64,000 bases of DNA. It comes from Pseudomonas sp. FP198. GTDB taxonomy: Bacteria; Pseudomonadota; Gammaproteobacteria; Pseudomonadales; Pseudomonadaceae. The DNA lies in assembly GCF_030687895.1 (NCBI RefSeq), contig NZ_CP117452.1:5199001-5263000 (forward strand), given 5' to 3'. Position 1 is the first letter of the stretch. Every line of letters starts with the position of its first letter. Below the pieces are notes generated by a model that saw only the letters and a list, made by a program, of their open reading frames with translations, made no database searches and had not been told where the DNA came from. Below are positions 39,304-48,084 of the stretch, in pieces. Position numbers and translations under genes: made by a program.

Positions 39304-40164
39304 ATGAAGAACCGCTTGTTCATCCTTTCCCAATACCTGCTGCCGCACCACTTGCTGTCGCGCCTCGCCGGCTGCATCGCCGAATGCCGCGTGCGCTGGT
39401 TCAAGAACGCCTTTACGGCCTGGTTCGCCAAGCGCTACCAGGTGGATATGTCCCAGGCCCTGGTGGAAGACCTGAGCGCCTACGAGCACTTCAACGCCTT
39501 CTTCACCCGCGCGCTGAAAGACGGTGCCCGCCCCCTGGATCAAACCCCAGGCGCGATTCTCAGCCCCGCCGACGGCGCCGTCAGCCAGCTCGGTCCGATC
39601 GAGCATGGCCGCGTGTTCCAGGCCAAGGGCCACAGCTTCAGCGTGCTGGAACTGCTCGGCGGCGATGCGGCCAACGCAGCGCCATTCATGGGCGGTGACT
39701 TCGCGACGATTTACCTGTCGCCCAAGGATTACCACCGCGTGCACATGCCGTTGGCCGGCACGCTGCGGGAAATGGTCTACATCCCCGGACGGATTTTCTC
39801 GGTCAACCAGACCACCGCCGAAAACGTTCCGGAGCTGTTCGCCCGCAACGAACGCGTAGCATGCATTTTCGACACCGAACGCGGGCCGATGGCCGTGGTG
39901 CTGGTGGGGGCAATGATCGTGGCGTCCATCGAGACGGTCTGGGCCGGCCTGGTGACACCGCCCAAGCGCCAACTCAAGACCTTCCGTTATGACGAAGCCG
40001 CCCGTGCGCCGATTCACCTGGAGAAGGGCGCCGAGCTGGGCCGCTTCAAACTGGGTTCGACCGCTATCGTGCTGTTCGGGCCGGATCAAGTGAAGTGGGC
40101 CGAAGACCTGGTAGCCGGCTCGCCGGTGCAGATGGGTCAAGGACTGGCATTACCCAAGGCTTGA
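39304..40164 (+). CDS. psd: Phosphatidylserine decarboxylase proenzyme
   Basis: The 286-aa membrane-associated enzyme makes phosphatidylethanolamine. The self-cleavage site LGST (Gly251-Ser252) near the C-terminus creates the pyruvoyl group; catalytic [14 protein letters not shown]-x-VSQLG and KDYHRVHMP segments are present. It follows rhdA by 19 bases and is likely co-transcribed. Confidence 0.97.
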   Translation: MKNRLFILSQYLLPHHLLSRLAGCIAECRVRWFKNAFTAWFAKRYQVDMSQALVEDLSAYEHFNAFFTRALKDGARPLDQTPGAILSPADGAVSQLGPIEHGRVFQAKGHSFSVLELLGGDAANAAPFMGGDFATIYLSPKDYHRVHMPLAGTLREMVYIPGRIFSVNQTTAENVPELFARNERVACIFDTERGPMAVVLVGAMIVASIETVWAGLVTPPKRQLKTFRYDEAARAPIHLEKGAELGRFKLGSTAIVLFGPDQVKWAEDLVAGSPVQMGQGLALPKA

Positions 40165-40171
40165 CCACCGA

Positions 40172-40193
40172 GGCAGCGACGTGAGTCGCTGCC
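40172..40193 (+). terminator. Hairpin after psd
   Basis: A perfect 9-bp stem GGCAGCGAC/GTCGCTGCC with a GTGA tetraloop begins eight bases past the psd stop. There is no T run behind it, so it may be a factor-dependent end or an mRNA 3' stabiliser. Confidence 0.45.
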
Positions 40194-40262
40194 ATCGTCG
40201 GCGGTCTCCCCCACGCCTTGGAAACTCAGCCCTGGCTCCCATTCACTGCCCCTGGAATAGGT

Positions 40263-41483
40263 ATGACACGTTCGGTTTTTACCAGATACACCGTGCTAGT
40301 TCTGATGATCGGATTCACCGTACACCTGACAGGGCTACTTTTCATCACCGACGGCAGCACCTACACGACGATTTCCAACCTGAGCCTGTTCCTGCCTGCA
40401 TTGCTCTTGTGCATTGTCGACGCACGCCTGCGCCAAAGCCTGATGCAGAAACGCTATTGGCCGGTCCTGCTGATGCTGGCCTTCTCATTGCTGATCGCAC
40501 TCCTGAACCCCGGCTCATCGACATCCGCCTTTTCGCAGTTCAAAACCGTGCTCTACGTGACCTTGTACCTAGGTACGGTCCACATACTGGTTCGAGAGGG
40601 GCTGCTTGAAAAAAGCCTCACGTTTGCCTTCGCCGTGGCAGGACTCTTTGCAATCGCAGGCCTGGTGATTCATTTCGTACAGCAAGACCAGAACATCTTT
40701 TTTACGGGCGGGCGCTTGTACAACCTGGGGTATGGCGACTATGCGAACTTCAGGAACCCGATCATCGCTGCGCTGTACTACGGTTTTTTTGGCATCTACG
40801 GGTTCCACCTCCTGTTGACCAAACCCTGCGGCACATGGCTCAGAGTCTTCTACATGGCGTGCGTGGCAGGCCTGTCGCTGTACCTGTTCTGCACCCTTTC
40901 AAGGGCCGTCTGGCTTGGGTATGGCCTGGCCATCTGCACCAGCGTGGTGTTCCAACACACACCACGAACAAGAAAATGGCTGTACCTCACAGGTGCTCTT
41001 TTTCTTGTGGCAGTTGCATGGTTATGGCCAGTCATTGTCGATCAGCAAAGTCGTGGATTCAGCCTTCGCGACCTGATCTGGGCTGGCTGGCTGAGCCGCA
41101 TCGAAGAGTTCTGGCTATTCGGGGCCGGCGCGGGGAGCAATTTTGACATCTGCGTTTTGGAAACCCAATGCTACAACCAGGTGCACAACCTGTTCCTGCA
41201 GTTCTTTTATGAGTTCGGGGTCGTCGGGGCGGCGCTGCTGTTACTGGCCGTTATCCATGTTTTCATCTGCGCCGTTGACAGAAAAACCTGGATAAACCCA
41301 ATAGGCTCGGCGGGTTTTCCTCTGCTTATCTTCGGAATAGTGACGGCCATGTTCGACTACCACACAGTATTCAACAGGCCCGGGGTCTATTGGATCGTCT
41401 TCTGGCTTCCTATCGGAATCATTCTTTCCCAGCGTTTTTTACCAGGCCCTGCGTCTTGCAAAGAGGCTGTCGATGCTCATTGA
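40263..41483 (+). CDS. O-antigen ligase / polymerase family membrane protein
   Basis: The 406-aa protein has about ten hydrophobic helices. A large periplasmic loop between late helices carries W-x-SRIEEFWLFGAGAGSNFD and then QVHNLFLQFFYEFGVVGA, the His-containing Wzy_C motif of WaaL/Wzy-type enzymes that handle undecaprenyl-linked glycans. ATG at 40263 is preceded by AATAGGT. The next gene overlaps its end by 11 bases. The pair is not at this place in PAO1 (recalled). It could be an O-antigen ligase, a polymerase or an exopolysaccharide polymerase; sequence alone does not separate these. Confidence 0.8.
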   Translation: MTRSVFTRYTVLVLMIGFTVHLTGLLFITDGSTYTTISNLSLFLPALLLCIVDARLRQSLMQKRYWPVLLMLAFSLLIALLNPGSSTSAFSQFKTVLYVTLYLGTVHILVREGLLEKSLTFAFAVAGLFAIAGLVIHFVQQDQNIFFTGGRLYNLGYGDYANFRNPIIAALYYGFFGIYGFHLLLTKPCGTWLRVFYMACVAGLSLYLFCTLSRAVWLGYGLAICTSVVFQHTPRTRKWLYLTGALFLVAVAWLWPVIVDQQSRGFSLRDLIWAGWLSRIEEFWLFGAGAGSNFDICVLETQCYNQVHNLFLQFFYEFGVVGAALLLLAVIHVFICAVDRKTWINPIGSAGFPLLIFGIVTAMFDYHTVFNRPGVYWIVFWLPIGIILSQRFLPGPASCKEAVDAH

Positions 41484-42051
41484 TATTTTCCGATCAGCCA
41501 AACGTTACTGGCATATCGAAATCCTTGGTGGCCTGGACAAACCGTTCAGATGGCGCCGGCTTTACCAGAAGTGCCAGCGCATCAACCGGTACCGCTATCT
41601 GTTCTGGTTTCGCCTGGCCTATGCCATGCATCAGCAGGACAGCAAATTCTGGAGACGGCGCGGCAAACTGCTGAACGAGCGAATCAGTCGCCAGTTCAAT
41701 GTGGAGATCATGCTCGGCGCCACCATTGGGGAAGGGCTGTGGATCGCGCACCCGAATGGAATCGTTATCACCTCGCACGCCGTTATCGGCAAAGACTTCA
41801 AGATCTGGCAGAACTGCACGCTGGGCATCAAGGGCCAAAGCGAGGCTGCGCTCTTGCGTATCGGTGACGGCGTCAGGGTACATGCCCATGCCTGCATCAT
41901 TTCAGATGACCTGGAGCTGGGCGACAACGTGATCGTCGGCGCTGGCGCCTTCGTCAACAAAAGTATCCCGGCCAACCACTTGTATATCACCCGCAGCGTC
42001 GGCGAAATGAAAGCCTACGATCCCCAGTCAATGGGCCGTCTGCAAAGCTAG
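41473..42051 (+). CDS. Serine acetyltransferase-like hexapeptide O-acetyltransferase
   Basis: The 192-aa protein has a basic helical N-terminus (1-70) and a left-handed beta-helix of hexapeptide repeats (about 75-165: VEIMLGATIGEGLWIAHPNG, VITSHAVIGKDFKIWQNCTL, IGDGVRVHAHACII, LGDNVIVGAGAFVNKSI). The His in IAHPNGIVI corresponds to the catalytic His of CysE-type enzymes. Sequence context (coupled to a ligase/polymerase gene) points to acetylation of a surface sugar rather than cysteine synthesis. ATG at 41473 overlaps the upstream gene by 11 bases. Confidence 0.82.
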   Translation: MLIDIFRSAKRYWHIEILGGLDKPFRWRRLYQKCQRINRYRYLFWFRLAYAMHQQDSKFWRRRGKLLNERISRQFNVEIMLGATIGEGLWIAHPNGIVITSHAVIGKDFKIWQNCTLGIKGQSEAALLRIGDGVRVHAHACIISDDLELGDNVIVGAGAFVNKSIPANHLYITRSVGEMKAYDPQSMGRLQS

Positions 42052-42179
42052 CGTGGCCGAGCGGCGCTGCGGCGGTGTGGACGCCGCGGGCGCCAGGTGT
42101 CGCCGCAGCATGATCTTTTGCCCACACCTGCTAGAGTTGGAAACATTCCCTTCATTTCCCGCCGGAGCCCATCCACGGC

Positions 42180-43940
42180 ATGAATGAGACCAGCCCTCTC
42201 CAGTTACTGCGCGTCTCGACACCGACCCAGTCGCGCCTGTCCTTCTGCGATGCCACGCCACGCGACCTCAAGCGCTGGATCGGCAACCTGCCCAAGGCCA
42301 ACATCGGTGAAACCGCGCGCCTGCTGTACCAGGCCCTCGGTGAACTGAACCAGTTGCTCACCCCGAGTGAAAATCGCCTGCAACTGCTCGAACTGTTGCG
42401 GCCCGAGGTTTATTACGTCTGCAAGCACCTGGAGCGACATTTCCTGCAACAGGCCATCGTGCTGGATGAGCGCTCGCGCAAGATCGTCAACCTGAGCCAG
42501 GCCCTGCAGACTCATTTGGCGATGGGATACAAACAAATCGTCGCGCGCATCTCGCCAAAATTCACCAAGGACCGGGCGCGCCTGCTGGCGACAGCGCTGC
42601 AACGGGCGATACATGCCCTCGACGGCACGCTGTTGCGAGCCAGCCAGCTATACAGCCCCGTGCCTGAAGGTTTATGGCTCGATTTGCACCAGCTGTACCG
42701 GATCGCCTGCCAGCACCGATTGCAGCACCTCAGCGTTGGCGATGAGCTGGCCAGCCAGGTCCCTCAATTGAATGCCGAGCAGACCTACGTCGTCGCCCTG
42801 CTGCTGGGCGCGTCGCGCAGCAACCAGTTACGCCAGAGCCAGATCGCACGGCTGGCCGAGGTGCTGGAGCCGTGGAGCCAGAGCGTCAAGCTCGACCCGG
42901 CCGTCACCGCCGCCAGTCTGTTTGCCGTCGCACCACAACTGGACGTAGGGCCGCGCTATCGCTCCAAATTTCGCGCCGAACAGCAACCGAGCCTGCAAGG
43001 GTTCGATCCACAGCCTCTGGTGCGAGCCATCAGCGCTCATCTGGCGCAACCTGGCGACTCGTCCCTGGCGGTACCTGCCGGCATGAGTGCCGACACCTTG
43101 CATCATCTGCAAGCGGCCTGGGGCGAAGCCGCCGAACGCAGCTTCCAACGCACCGAAGGCAACGGCACGCTGACCCTGTGCGTGGGCATGAGCGCGCTGC
43201 ACTATTACCTTGGGGGCGAACGTTCCTTCAGCGAAATCCTGAAGAACCCAGCCATGCGCAAGGCCCGATTCGAGGCCTCGCCGACCAAAACCAACGACAC
43301 CTGGAACCAGGCGTTCGACGCCGCGCCAGCCGGCGACAGTGACCTCTTGCCCTACGAGGAAATCGAGTATCCGGTCAACCCGGCCGATGACGACGGCGCC
43401 AGTTCCGACAACCAGCATCATTTCCCGACCTTTGAGCTGCCGATCATCAATCACAGCCCGGGAGGGTACTGCCTCGGCTGGCCGAAGGAAGTGCCGGAGC
43501 AATTGCAGGCCGGGGAGATGGTCGGGATTCGTGACACCAGCGACCAGGCCTGGAGTATCGCCGTGGTCCGCTGGATCCGGCAGGTGCGCAACGGTGCGAT
43601 GCAAATGGGCATTGAACTGGTAGCTCCCCATGCCCAGCCCTGCGGCGTGCAATTGGCGCGCGAGCAGAACGAGCAAGGCCACTATCTGCGGGGGTTGCTG
43701 CTGCCGGAAATCAGCGCGATCGACCTGCCGCCCACGATGATCGCTCCGCGCCTGCCCTTCCAGGAAGGCCAGCGGGTATTGATCAATACCAACGGACAGG
43801 AAAGACGGGCCTCGCTGGATCGGCGCGTGACCAGCACCCACAGCTTCAATCAGTTTGCCTATCACCCCGAAGACTCAGGCACCGGCGGGGATGGCAGTGA
43901 CAAGGAAGGCGATTTTGATTCGCTGTGGAAGTCTCTCTAG
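42180..43940 (+). CDS. PilZ-like domain protein with a long helical N-terminal region
   Basis: The 586-aa protein has a Leu/Gln-rich, largely helical N-terminal part (about 1-330), a Asp/Glu/Asn-rich linker (about 385-415) and a C-terminal beta-rich domain. Residues 424-429 (NHSPGG) fit the [D/N]-x-S-x-x-G motif of PilZ cyclic di-GMP receptors, but no R-x3-R motif lies before it, so ligand binding is doubtful. It matches the position of PA4958 (recalled). In PAO1 fimX follows; here a palindromic repeat and serB follow. Function not established. Confidence 0.65.
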   Translation: MNETSPLQLLRVSTPTQSRLSFCDATPRDLKRWIGNLPKANIGETARLLYQALGELNQLLTPSENRLQLLELLRPEVYYVCKHLERHFLQQAIVLDERSRKIVNLSQALQTHLAMGYKQIVARISPKFTKDRARLLATALQRAIHALDGTLLRASQLYSPVPEGLWLDLHQLYRIACQHRLQHLSVGDELASQVPQLNAEQTYVVALLLGASRSNQLRQSQIARLAEVLEPWSQSVKLDPAVTAASLFAVAPQLDVGPRYRSKFRAEQQPSLQGFDPQPLVRAISAHLAQPGDSSLAVPAGMSADTLHHLQAAWGEAAERSFQRTEGNGTLTLCVGMSALHYYLGGERSFSEILKNPAMRKARFEASPTKTNDTWNQAFDAAPAGDSDLLPYEEIEYPVNPADDDGASSDNQHHFPTFELPIINHSPGGYCLGWPKEVPEQLQAGEMVGIRDTSDQAWSIAVVRWIRQVRNGAMQMGIELVAPHAQPCGVQLAREQNEQGHYLRGLLLPEISAIDLPPTMIAPRLPFQEGQRVLINTNGQERRASLDRRVTSTHSFNQFAYHPEDSGTGGDGSDKEGDFDSLWKSL

Positions 43941-43956
43941 GGTGATGCAAGCCTTT

Positions 43957-44088
43957 GGTGGCGAGGGGATTTATCCCCGCTGGGCTGCGTAGCAGCCCGA
44001 TTGCAGTCACCCCGATCAACCAATACATCGCAGTGCCTGATCTAGGGTTGCTGCGCAACCCAGCGGGGATAAATCCCCTCGCCACAGG
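43957..44088. repeat. REPIN-like inverted repeat pair, family B
   Basis: Inverted copies of GTGGCGAGGGGATTTATCCC bound a 132-base element between the PilZ-like gene and the convergent serB, filling the gap almost completely. Confidence 0.9.
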
Positions 44089-44100
44089 GCTTATTGCAAA

Positions 44101-45315
44101 CTAAACCTGTCCGTCGCGATCCCTGAAGCCCAGCAAATACAGCACCCCATCCAACCCCAGGGTCGAAATGGCCTGCCTGGCTGATTGCTTGACCAGCGGT
44201 TTGGCACGGAACGCCACGCCCAGCCCGGCGATCGCAAGCATCGGCAAGTCGTTGGCGCCGTCACCGACCGCAATGGTCTGCTCCAGGCGAAGGCCTTCCT
44301 TTGCGGCCAGCTCACGCAGCAAGTCCGCCTTGCGCTGGGCATCGACGATCGGCTCGACAGCCACGCCGGTGACCTTGCCATCCACCACTTCCAGTTCGTT
44401 GGCGAACACGTAGTCGATGCCGAGCCTGGCCTGCAATTGCTTGGCGAAGTAAGTGAAGCCGCCGGACAGGATGGCGGTCTTGTAGCCCAGGCGCTTGAGT
44501 TCGGCAAACAGGGTTTCGGCGCCTTCGGTCAGGCGCAACGAGGCACCGATCGAGTCGAGCACACTGACATCCAGGCCTTTGAGCAACGCCAGGCGCTCCT
44601 TGAAGCTGGCGCGGAAATCCAGCTCGCCGGCCATCGCCCGCTCGGTAATCGCCGACACCTTGTCGCCGACGCCGGCAGCCTTGGCCAACTCATCGATGAC
44701 CTCGGCTTCGATCAACGTCGAGTCCATGTCGAACACCGCCAGGCGACGGTTGCGACGAAACAGCGAATCCTCCTGGAAGGCGATGTCGACGTTCAGCTCC
44801 TGCGCCACGCTGAGGAATTCGGCGCGCAAAGCCTGGGGATCGGCGGGTTCGCCGCGCACGGAAAATTCGATGCAGCCCTTGCCTTGATCGGCCGGAGTAT
44901 CCAGCGGCATGCGCCCGGACAGTCGGTCGATATGGTCGATATTCAGGCCGTATTGGGCGGTGATCGAACTGACGCGCTGCAATTGCTCGGCGGTCACCTT
45001 GCGAGTCAACAGCGTCACGATATGGCGCTTCTTGCCCTGGCCAGCCACCCACTGTTGGTAATCTTCCTCGGACACCGGGGTGAAACGCACCTGCTGATCA
45101 AGCTTGTATGCAGTGAACAGGATGTCCTTGAGCACCGATTTGCTGTGTTCGGCGTCCGGGATTTCAACCAGGATGCCAAACGACAGCGTGTCGTGGATCA
45201 CCGCCTGACCGATGTCGAGAATGTTCACACCACCTTGGGCCAGAACGCCGGTAATGGCCGCAGTCAGACCCGGACGGTCGCTGCCAGTGATGTTTATCAG
45301 GACGATTTCGCGCAA
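44101..45315 (-). CDS. serB: Phosphoserine phosphatase SerB
   Basis: The 404-aa HAD-family enzyme makes serine from phosphoserine. Two ACT-like regulatory domains come first (about 1-75 and 95-175), then the HAD core with motif I FDMDSTLIEAEV (nucleophile Asp), motif II LSGGFTYFA and motif IV GDGANDLPML. Start is a TTG at 45315 behind GGGGGTG; the first residues LREIVLINITGSDRPGLTAA match the ACT start and no ATG fits. Confidence 0.95.
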   Translation of the reverse strand: MREIVLINITGSDRPGLTAAITGVLAQGGVNILDIGQAVIHDTLSFGILVEIPDAEHSKSVLKDILFTAYKLDQQVRFTPVSEEDYQQWVAGQGKKRHIVTLLTRKVTAEQLQRVSSITAQYGLNIDHIDRLSGRMPLDTPADQGKGCIEFSVRGEPADPQALRAEFLSVAQELNVDIAFQEDSLFRRNRRLAVFDMDSTLIEAEVIDELAKAAGVGDKVSAITERAMAGELDFRASFKERLALLKGLDVSVLDSIGASLRLTEGAETLFAELKRLGYKTAILSGGFTYFAKQLQARLGIDYVFANELEVVDGKVTGVAVEPIVDAQRKADLLRELAAKEGLRLEQTIAVGDGANDLPMLAIAGLGVAFRAKPLVKQSARQAISTLGLDGVLYLLGFRDRDGQV

Positions 45316-45448
45316 GGCGCACCCCCGCAGGTGGAAAAAAACCGCATTCTACCCACATTCAGTGACCATCGGGCACCGCCAGTGCTTTGCCGGTCATGGG
45401 GCTGTCGCTATACTGCGCGTCAATTTCACGGACAAAGAGCCGAGCTCA

Positions 45449-46966
45449 GTGAACCGGCCCACGCCAGTCAAAACCGACAACTTCTTCCTGCTGATCTTCC
45501 GTGCATTGCGCCATCGCCGCGTGCCGATCGCATTGCGCATTGCCAGCCATAACGTGATCCTGGTCGCCTTGGCCCTGGTCATCTATGCCTGCGTGATGGG
45601 CCTGCAATTCAAGCAGGCCATGCACGAGCAGGCGGATGCCCTGGGCGAAAGCCTGACCACCCAGACCGCCACGTCCGCCACCGAGCTGCTGGTGTCCAAC
45701 GACATCCTCAGCCTCAATGTGCTGCTCAACAACCTGACCAAGAACAAGCTGGTGGCCCACGCCGCCATCTACAGCGTGGACAACCGCATCCTCGCCGAGG
45801 CCGGCCAGCGTCCCAAGCCAGGCTTGCTCGGCGAAACCGGCGGCATGTACCAGAGCAAGATCACCTTCCAGGACGTGACCGCCGGCCAACTGCGCATCAG
45901 CCTGGACATGGACCAGTTCCAGCAACCCATGACCATCAGCCTGCAAAGCATGGGCATCCTCAGCGCGATCCTGCTGGCATTGGCCCTGGCGTTGAGCTTG
46001 CGCCTGGGGCGGCATATATCCACGCCGCTGTTGCAGTTGCGCGTCTGGCTGCGAGACATCGACGAACACACGCCAGCCACCCAGCGCCAGGATGAAATCG
46101 GCGACCTGGCCCGGCAGCTGCACGCCAGCTTCGCGCCGGAGCCGGAACCCGTGCCGGAGCCAGAAGACATCGACTACGTTGACGAGGACGATGCGGAGCC
46201 GGGCTTCGCGGTGCGCAACCTGCGCGACCCGGGGTTCGACGAAAGCGCGCCGCTGCCCGCTGCCCGCCCCGCGCCGCGACATGTGGTGCGCACCGTCGAA
46301 GACGACGATGACGACGAGGCCTTTGCCGATTTGCGCGACGATTCGATTGGCGGCGAACCACAACCGCTCGCCCGCCCTGTCGCCTCGAACCAGCCCCAGC
46401 ACAGCGCCGTTCTGGCCGTACAACTGGGCGCCCAGGACCAACTAAGGCGCCTGCCCCAGGCCCGCCTGAAAGAGCTGCTCGAACGCTATCGCGACTGCCT
46501 CGACCAGGCCGCATCGCTTTATCAAGGCGAGCTGCACACCCTGAACGACGGCAGTACGCTGATGCTGTTCCACACCGAGGACAGCGGCGACGACTACCTG
46601 ACCAACGCCATCTGCTGCGGTGAATTGCTGCGGGCGCTGGGTCATCAATTGCAGATCGAAGTCGCCGACAGCGGCATCACTCTGCAATTGCAACTGGGCC
46701 TGACCCTGGGCGATGGCTTGTTCGGCCTGAGCCAGATCGACCTGCTGCTGACCGAAACCGCCCAGGACGCCCTGGCCCTTTCCCAACACAGCCGCAACCT
46801 GCTGCTGGTGGAGCGCAAGATCAATGACGACGCGCTGATCCGCCAACGCGCACGCATCCGTCCGATCGCCAGCCCCGAGGGCGCCTGCTGTGTGGAACGA
46901 CTGATGGAGCCTTATCCGTCGATGCTGGAACGGCAACTGGCGCGGATGCATGAGCGCCAGGCCTGA
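45449..46966 (+). CDS. SMP/YtjB-type membrane protein with a degenerate cyclase-like C-terminal domain
   Basis: The 505-aa protein has a helix near 29-52, a periplasmic SMP_2-type sensor region (to about 165), a second helix (about 168-190), a HAMP-like segment (about 190-225), an acidic disordered linker (about 228-305, Glu/Pro and Asp runs), and a C-terminal domain (about 318-490) that looks like a class III cyclase fold (VLAVQLGAQDQL, LNDGSTLMLFHTED, LQLGLTLGDGLFG) without the metal-binding aspartates. GTG at 45449 is used. It is divergent from serB, the same arrangement as smp/ytjB-serB in E. coli. Sometimes named AhpA; role not defined. Confidence 0.75.
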   Translation: MNRPTPVKTDNFFLLIFRALRHRRVPIALRIASHNVILVALALVIYACVMGLQFKQAMHEQADALGESLTTQTATSATELLVSNDILSLNVLLNNLTKNKLVAHAAIYSVDNRILAEAGQRPKPGLLGETGGMYQSKITFQDVTAGQLRISLDMDQFQQPMTISLQSMGILSAILLALALALSLRLGRHISTPLLQLRVWLRDIDEHTPATQRQDEIGDLARQLHASFAPEPEPVPEPEDIDYVDEDDAEPGFAVRNLRDPGFDESAPLPAARPAPRHVVRTVEDDDDDEAFADLRDDSIGGEPQPLARPVASNQPQHSAVLAVQLGAQDQLRRLPQARLKELLERYRDCLDQAASLYQGELHTLNDGSTLMLFHTEDSGDDYLTNAICCGELLRALGHQLQIEVADSGITLQLQLGLTLGDGLFGLSQIDLLLTETAQDALALSQHSRNLLLVERKINDDALIRQRARIRPIASPEGACCVERLMEPYPSMLERQLARMHERQA

Positions 46967-46987
46967 GTTCCGCTGCCTGGAATAACG

Positions 46988-47024
46988 AAGCCCGCAGATG
47001 AGTGATCGTCTGCGGGCTTTTTTA
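46988..47024 (+). terminator. Terminator after the SMP-type gene
   Basis: Stem AAGCCCGCAGA/TCTGCGGGCTT followed by TTTTTT, 21 bases past the stop. Confidence 0.92.
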
Positions 47025-47040
47025 TTGGCTTCGATGGCCT

Positions 47041-47116
47041 CTTCGCGAGCAGGCTCGCTCCCGCACTGGATCTGTGACTCGCATCCCTCCCTGTGGGAGC
47101 GAGCCTGCTCGCGAAA
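47041..47116. repeat. REPIN-like inverted repeat pair, family C
   Basis: CTTCGCGAGCAGGCTCGCTC and CTGTGGGAGCGAGCCTGCTC face each other across 76 bases, between two terminators of convergent genes. Confidence 0.9.
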
Positions 47117-47157
47117 GGGCCAGGACAATCACCGGAAATCCAAGGGCCAGAAACAAC

Positions 47158-47181
47158 AAAGCCCGCATCAACGCGGGCTTT
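47158..47181 (-). terminator. Terminator after the PqiC-like gene
   Basis: Stem AAAGCCCGC/GCGGGCTTT with a 6-base loop; on the minus strand it continues TTTGTTGTTTC. It lies 21 bases past the stop of the lipoprotein gene. Confidence 0.85.
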
Positions 47182-47202
47182 GTCTTGCATCCATACCAAC
47201 CG

Positions 47203-47907
47203 TCAGAACCGGAACACTTCCATGTCCGTCCGAATCGGCAGGGCCATCGGAATCTTGTCCTTTTCCTTTCCTGCCGGCTTGGCCGGGGCGGGAGCGGGCT
47301 TGCGTGGAACTTCAGCGATAGGCGGCTGGTTGGCCAGCGGCTTGAGCGAGACGGACAGCTGTTCGGCCAGTCGTTGCAACAGCACACCCTGGGCCTGAAC
47401 CTGCGCCGCCGTGGTGCCGGCGTGTTGCTCTTGCAGATGAACGATGCGGTTCTCACGCACCTTGCCGCGACGGTCAATCAACCGCCATTGGGCATCGAGT
47501 ACCGCCGGTTGTGATTCACCCGAGTCCAGGCGGGTAATCGACAGCAGGACCTGCACATCCGGGGTGAAGCCTTGGGTAGCCGGCGCCAGCACCACGCGCT
47601 GGCTGTCCAGGTGACCGGCGACCTGGCGCAGCAACAACTGGTCGATGTCCGAGGACAGGCTGCCGGCCCAACGACCGTCCGTGGCGGCTTGCAGGCTGCC
47701 GTCCGGTTGGCGTTGCAGGAGAGTTTCGCGTTGCAGGTAGTCGGCAATCAATACAGGGCCCAGCAAAACCGCCATGCCTGTGCTTTGCGCAGGCTGGGCC
47801 GGGGTACCGCTGTCCAGCTGATACAGCGACACCGGCTGGTGCATGCTGCAACCCGCCAGGCCAAGCAGGCCGGCGAGCCACAAAATAGGTAGGCGCAGAG
47901 CAGTCAT
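47203..47907 (-). CDS. PqiC/YmbA-family lipoprotein
   Basis: The 234-aa protein begins with a lipoprotein signal (LPILWLAGLLGLAGCS, Cys at about 20) and an ABC-transport auxiliary domain typical of PqiC (YQLDSG, LLGPVLIADYLQRETLLQR, LSSDIDQLLLRQVAGHL, LSITRLDSGESQPAVLDAQW). The last ~45 residues are Pro/Ala/Lys-rich. PqiC proteins work with PqiA/PqiB-type MCE systems in lipid movement between membranes, but no such gene is nearby, so it is an orphan here. ATG at 47907 is chosen; 33 upstream codons are excluded. Confidence 0.78.
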   Translation of the reverse strand: MTALRLPILWLAGLLGLAGCSMHQPVSLYQLDSGTPAQPAQSTGMAVLLGPVLIADYLQRETLLQRQPDGSLQAATDGRWAGSLSSDIDQLLLRQVAGHLDSQRVVLAPATQGFTPDVQVLLSITRLDSGESQPAVLDAQWRLIDRRGKVRENRIVHLQEQHAGTTAAQVQAQGVLLQRLAEQLSVSLKPLANQPPIAEVPRKPAPAPAKPAGKEKDKIPMALPIRTDMEVFRF

Positions 47908-48084
47908 CGTCCCGTCCAGGTGGCAGCCACAAGGCTTACCACAGTGAAAATACTCGGTCATTATGAAGAACGCTCGGCTACGCCGGCGCTTGAAAGGGCC
48001 TATCATCCGTGAATATGCGTTCCGACTCCAGCGCCAAAGTTCCGATCTGCGGCTTTTAATCGCAGACCGAGCCCTCTAGCACGG

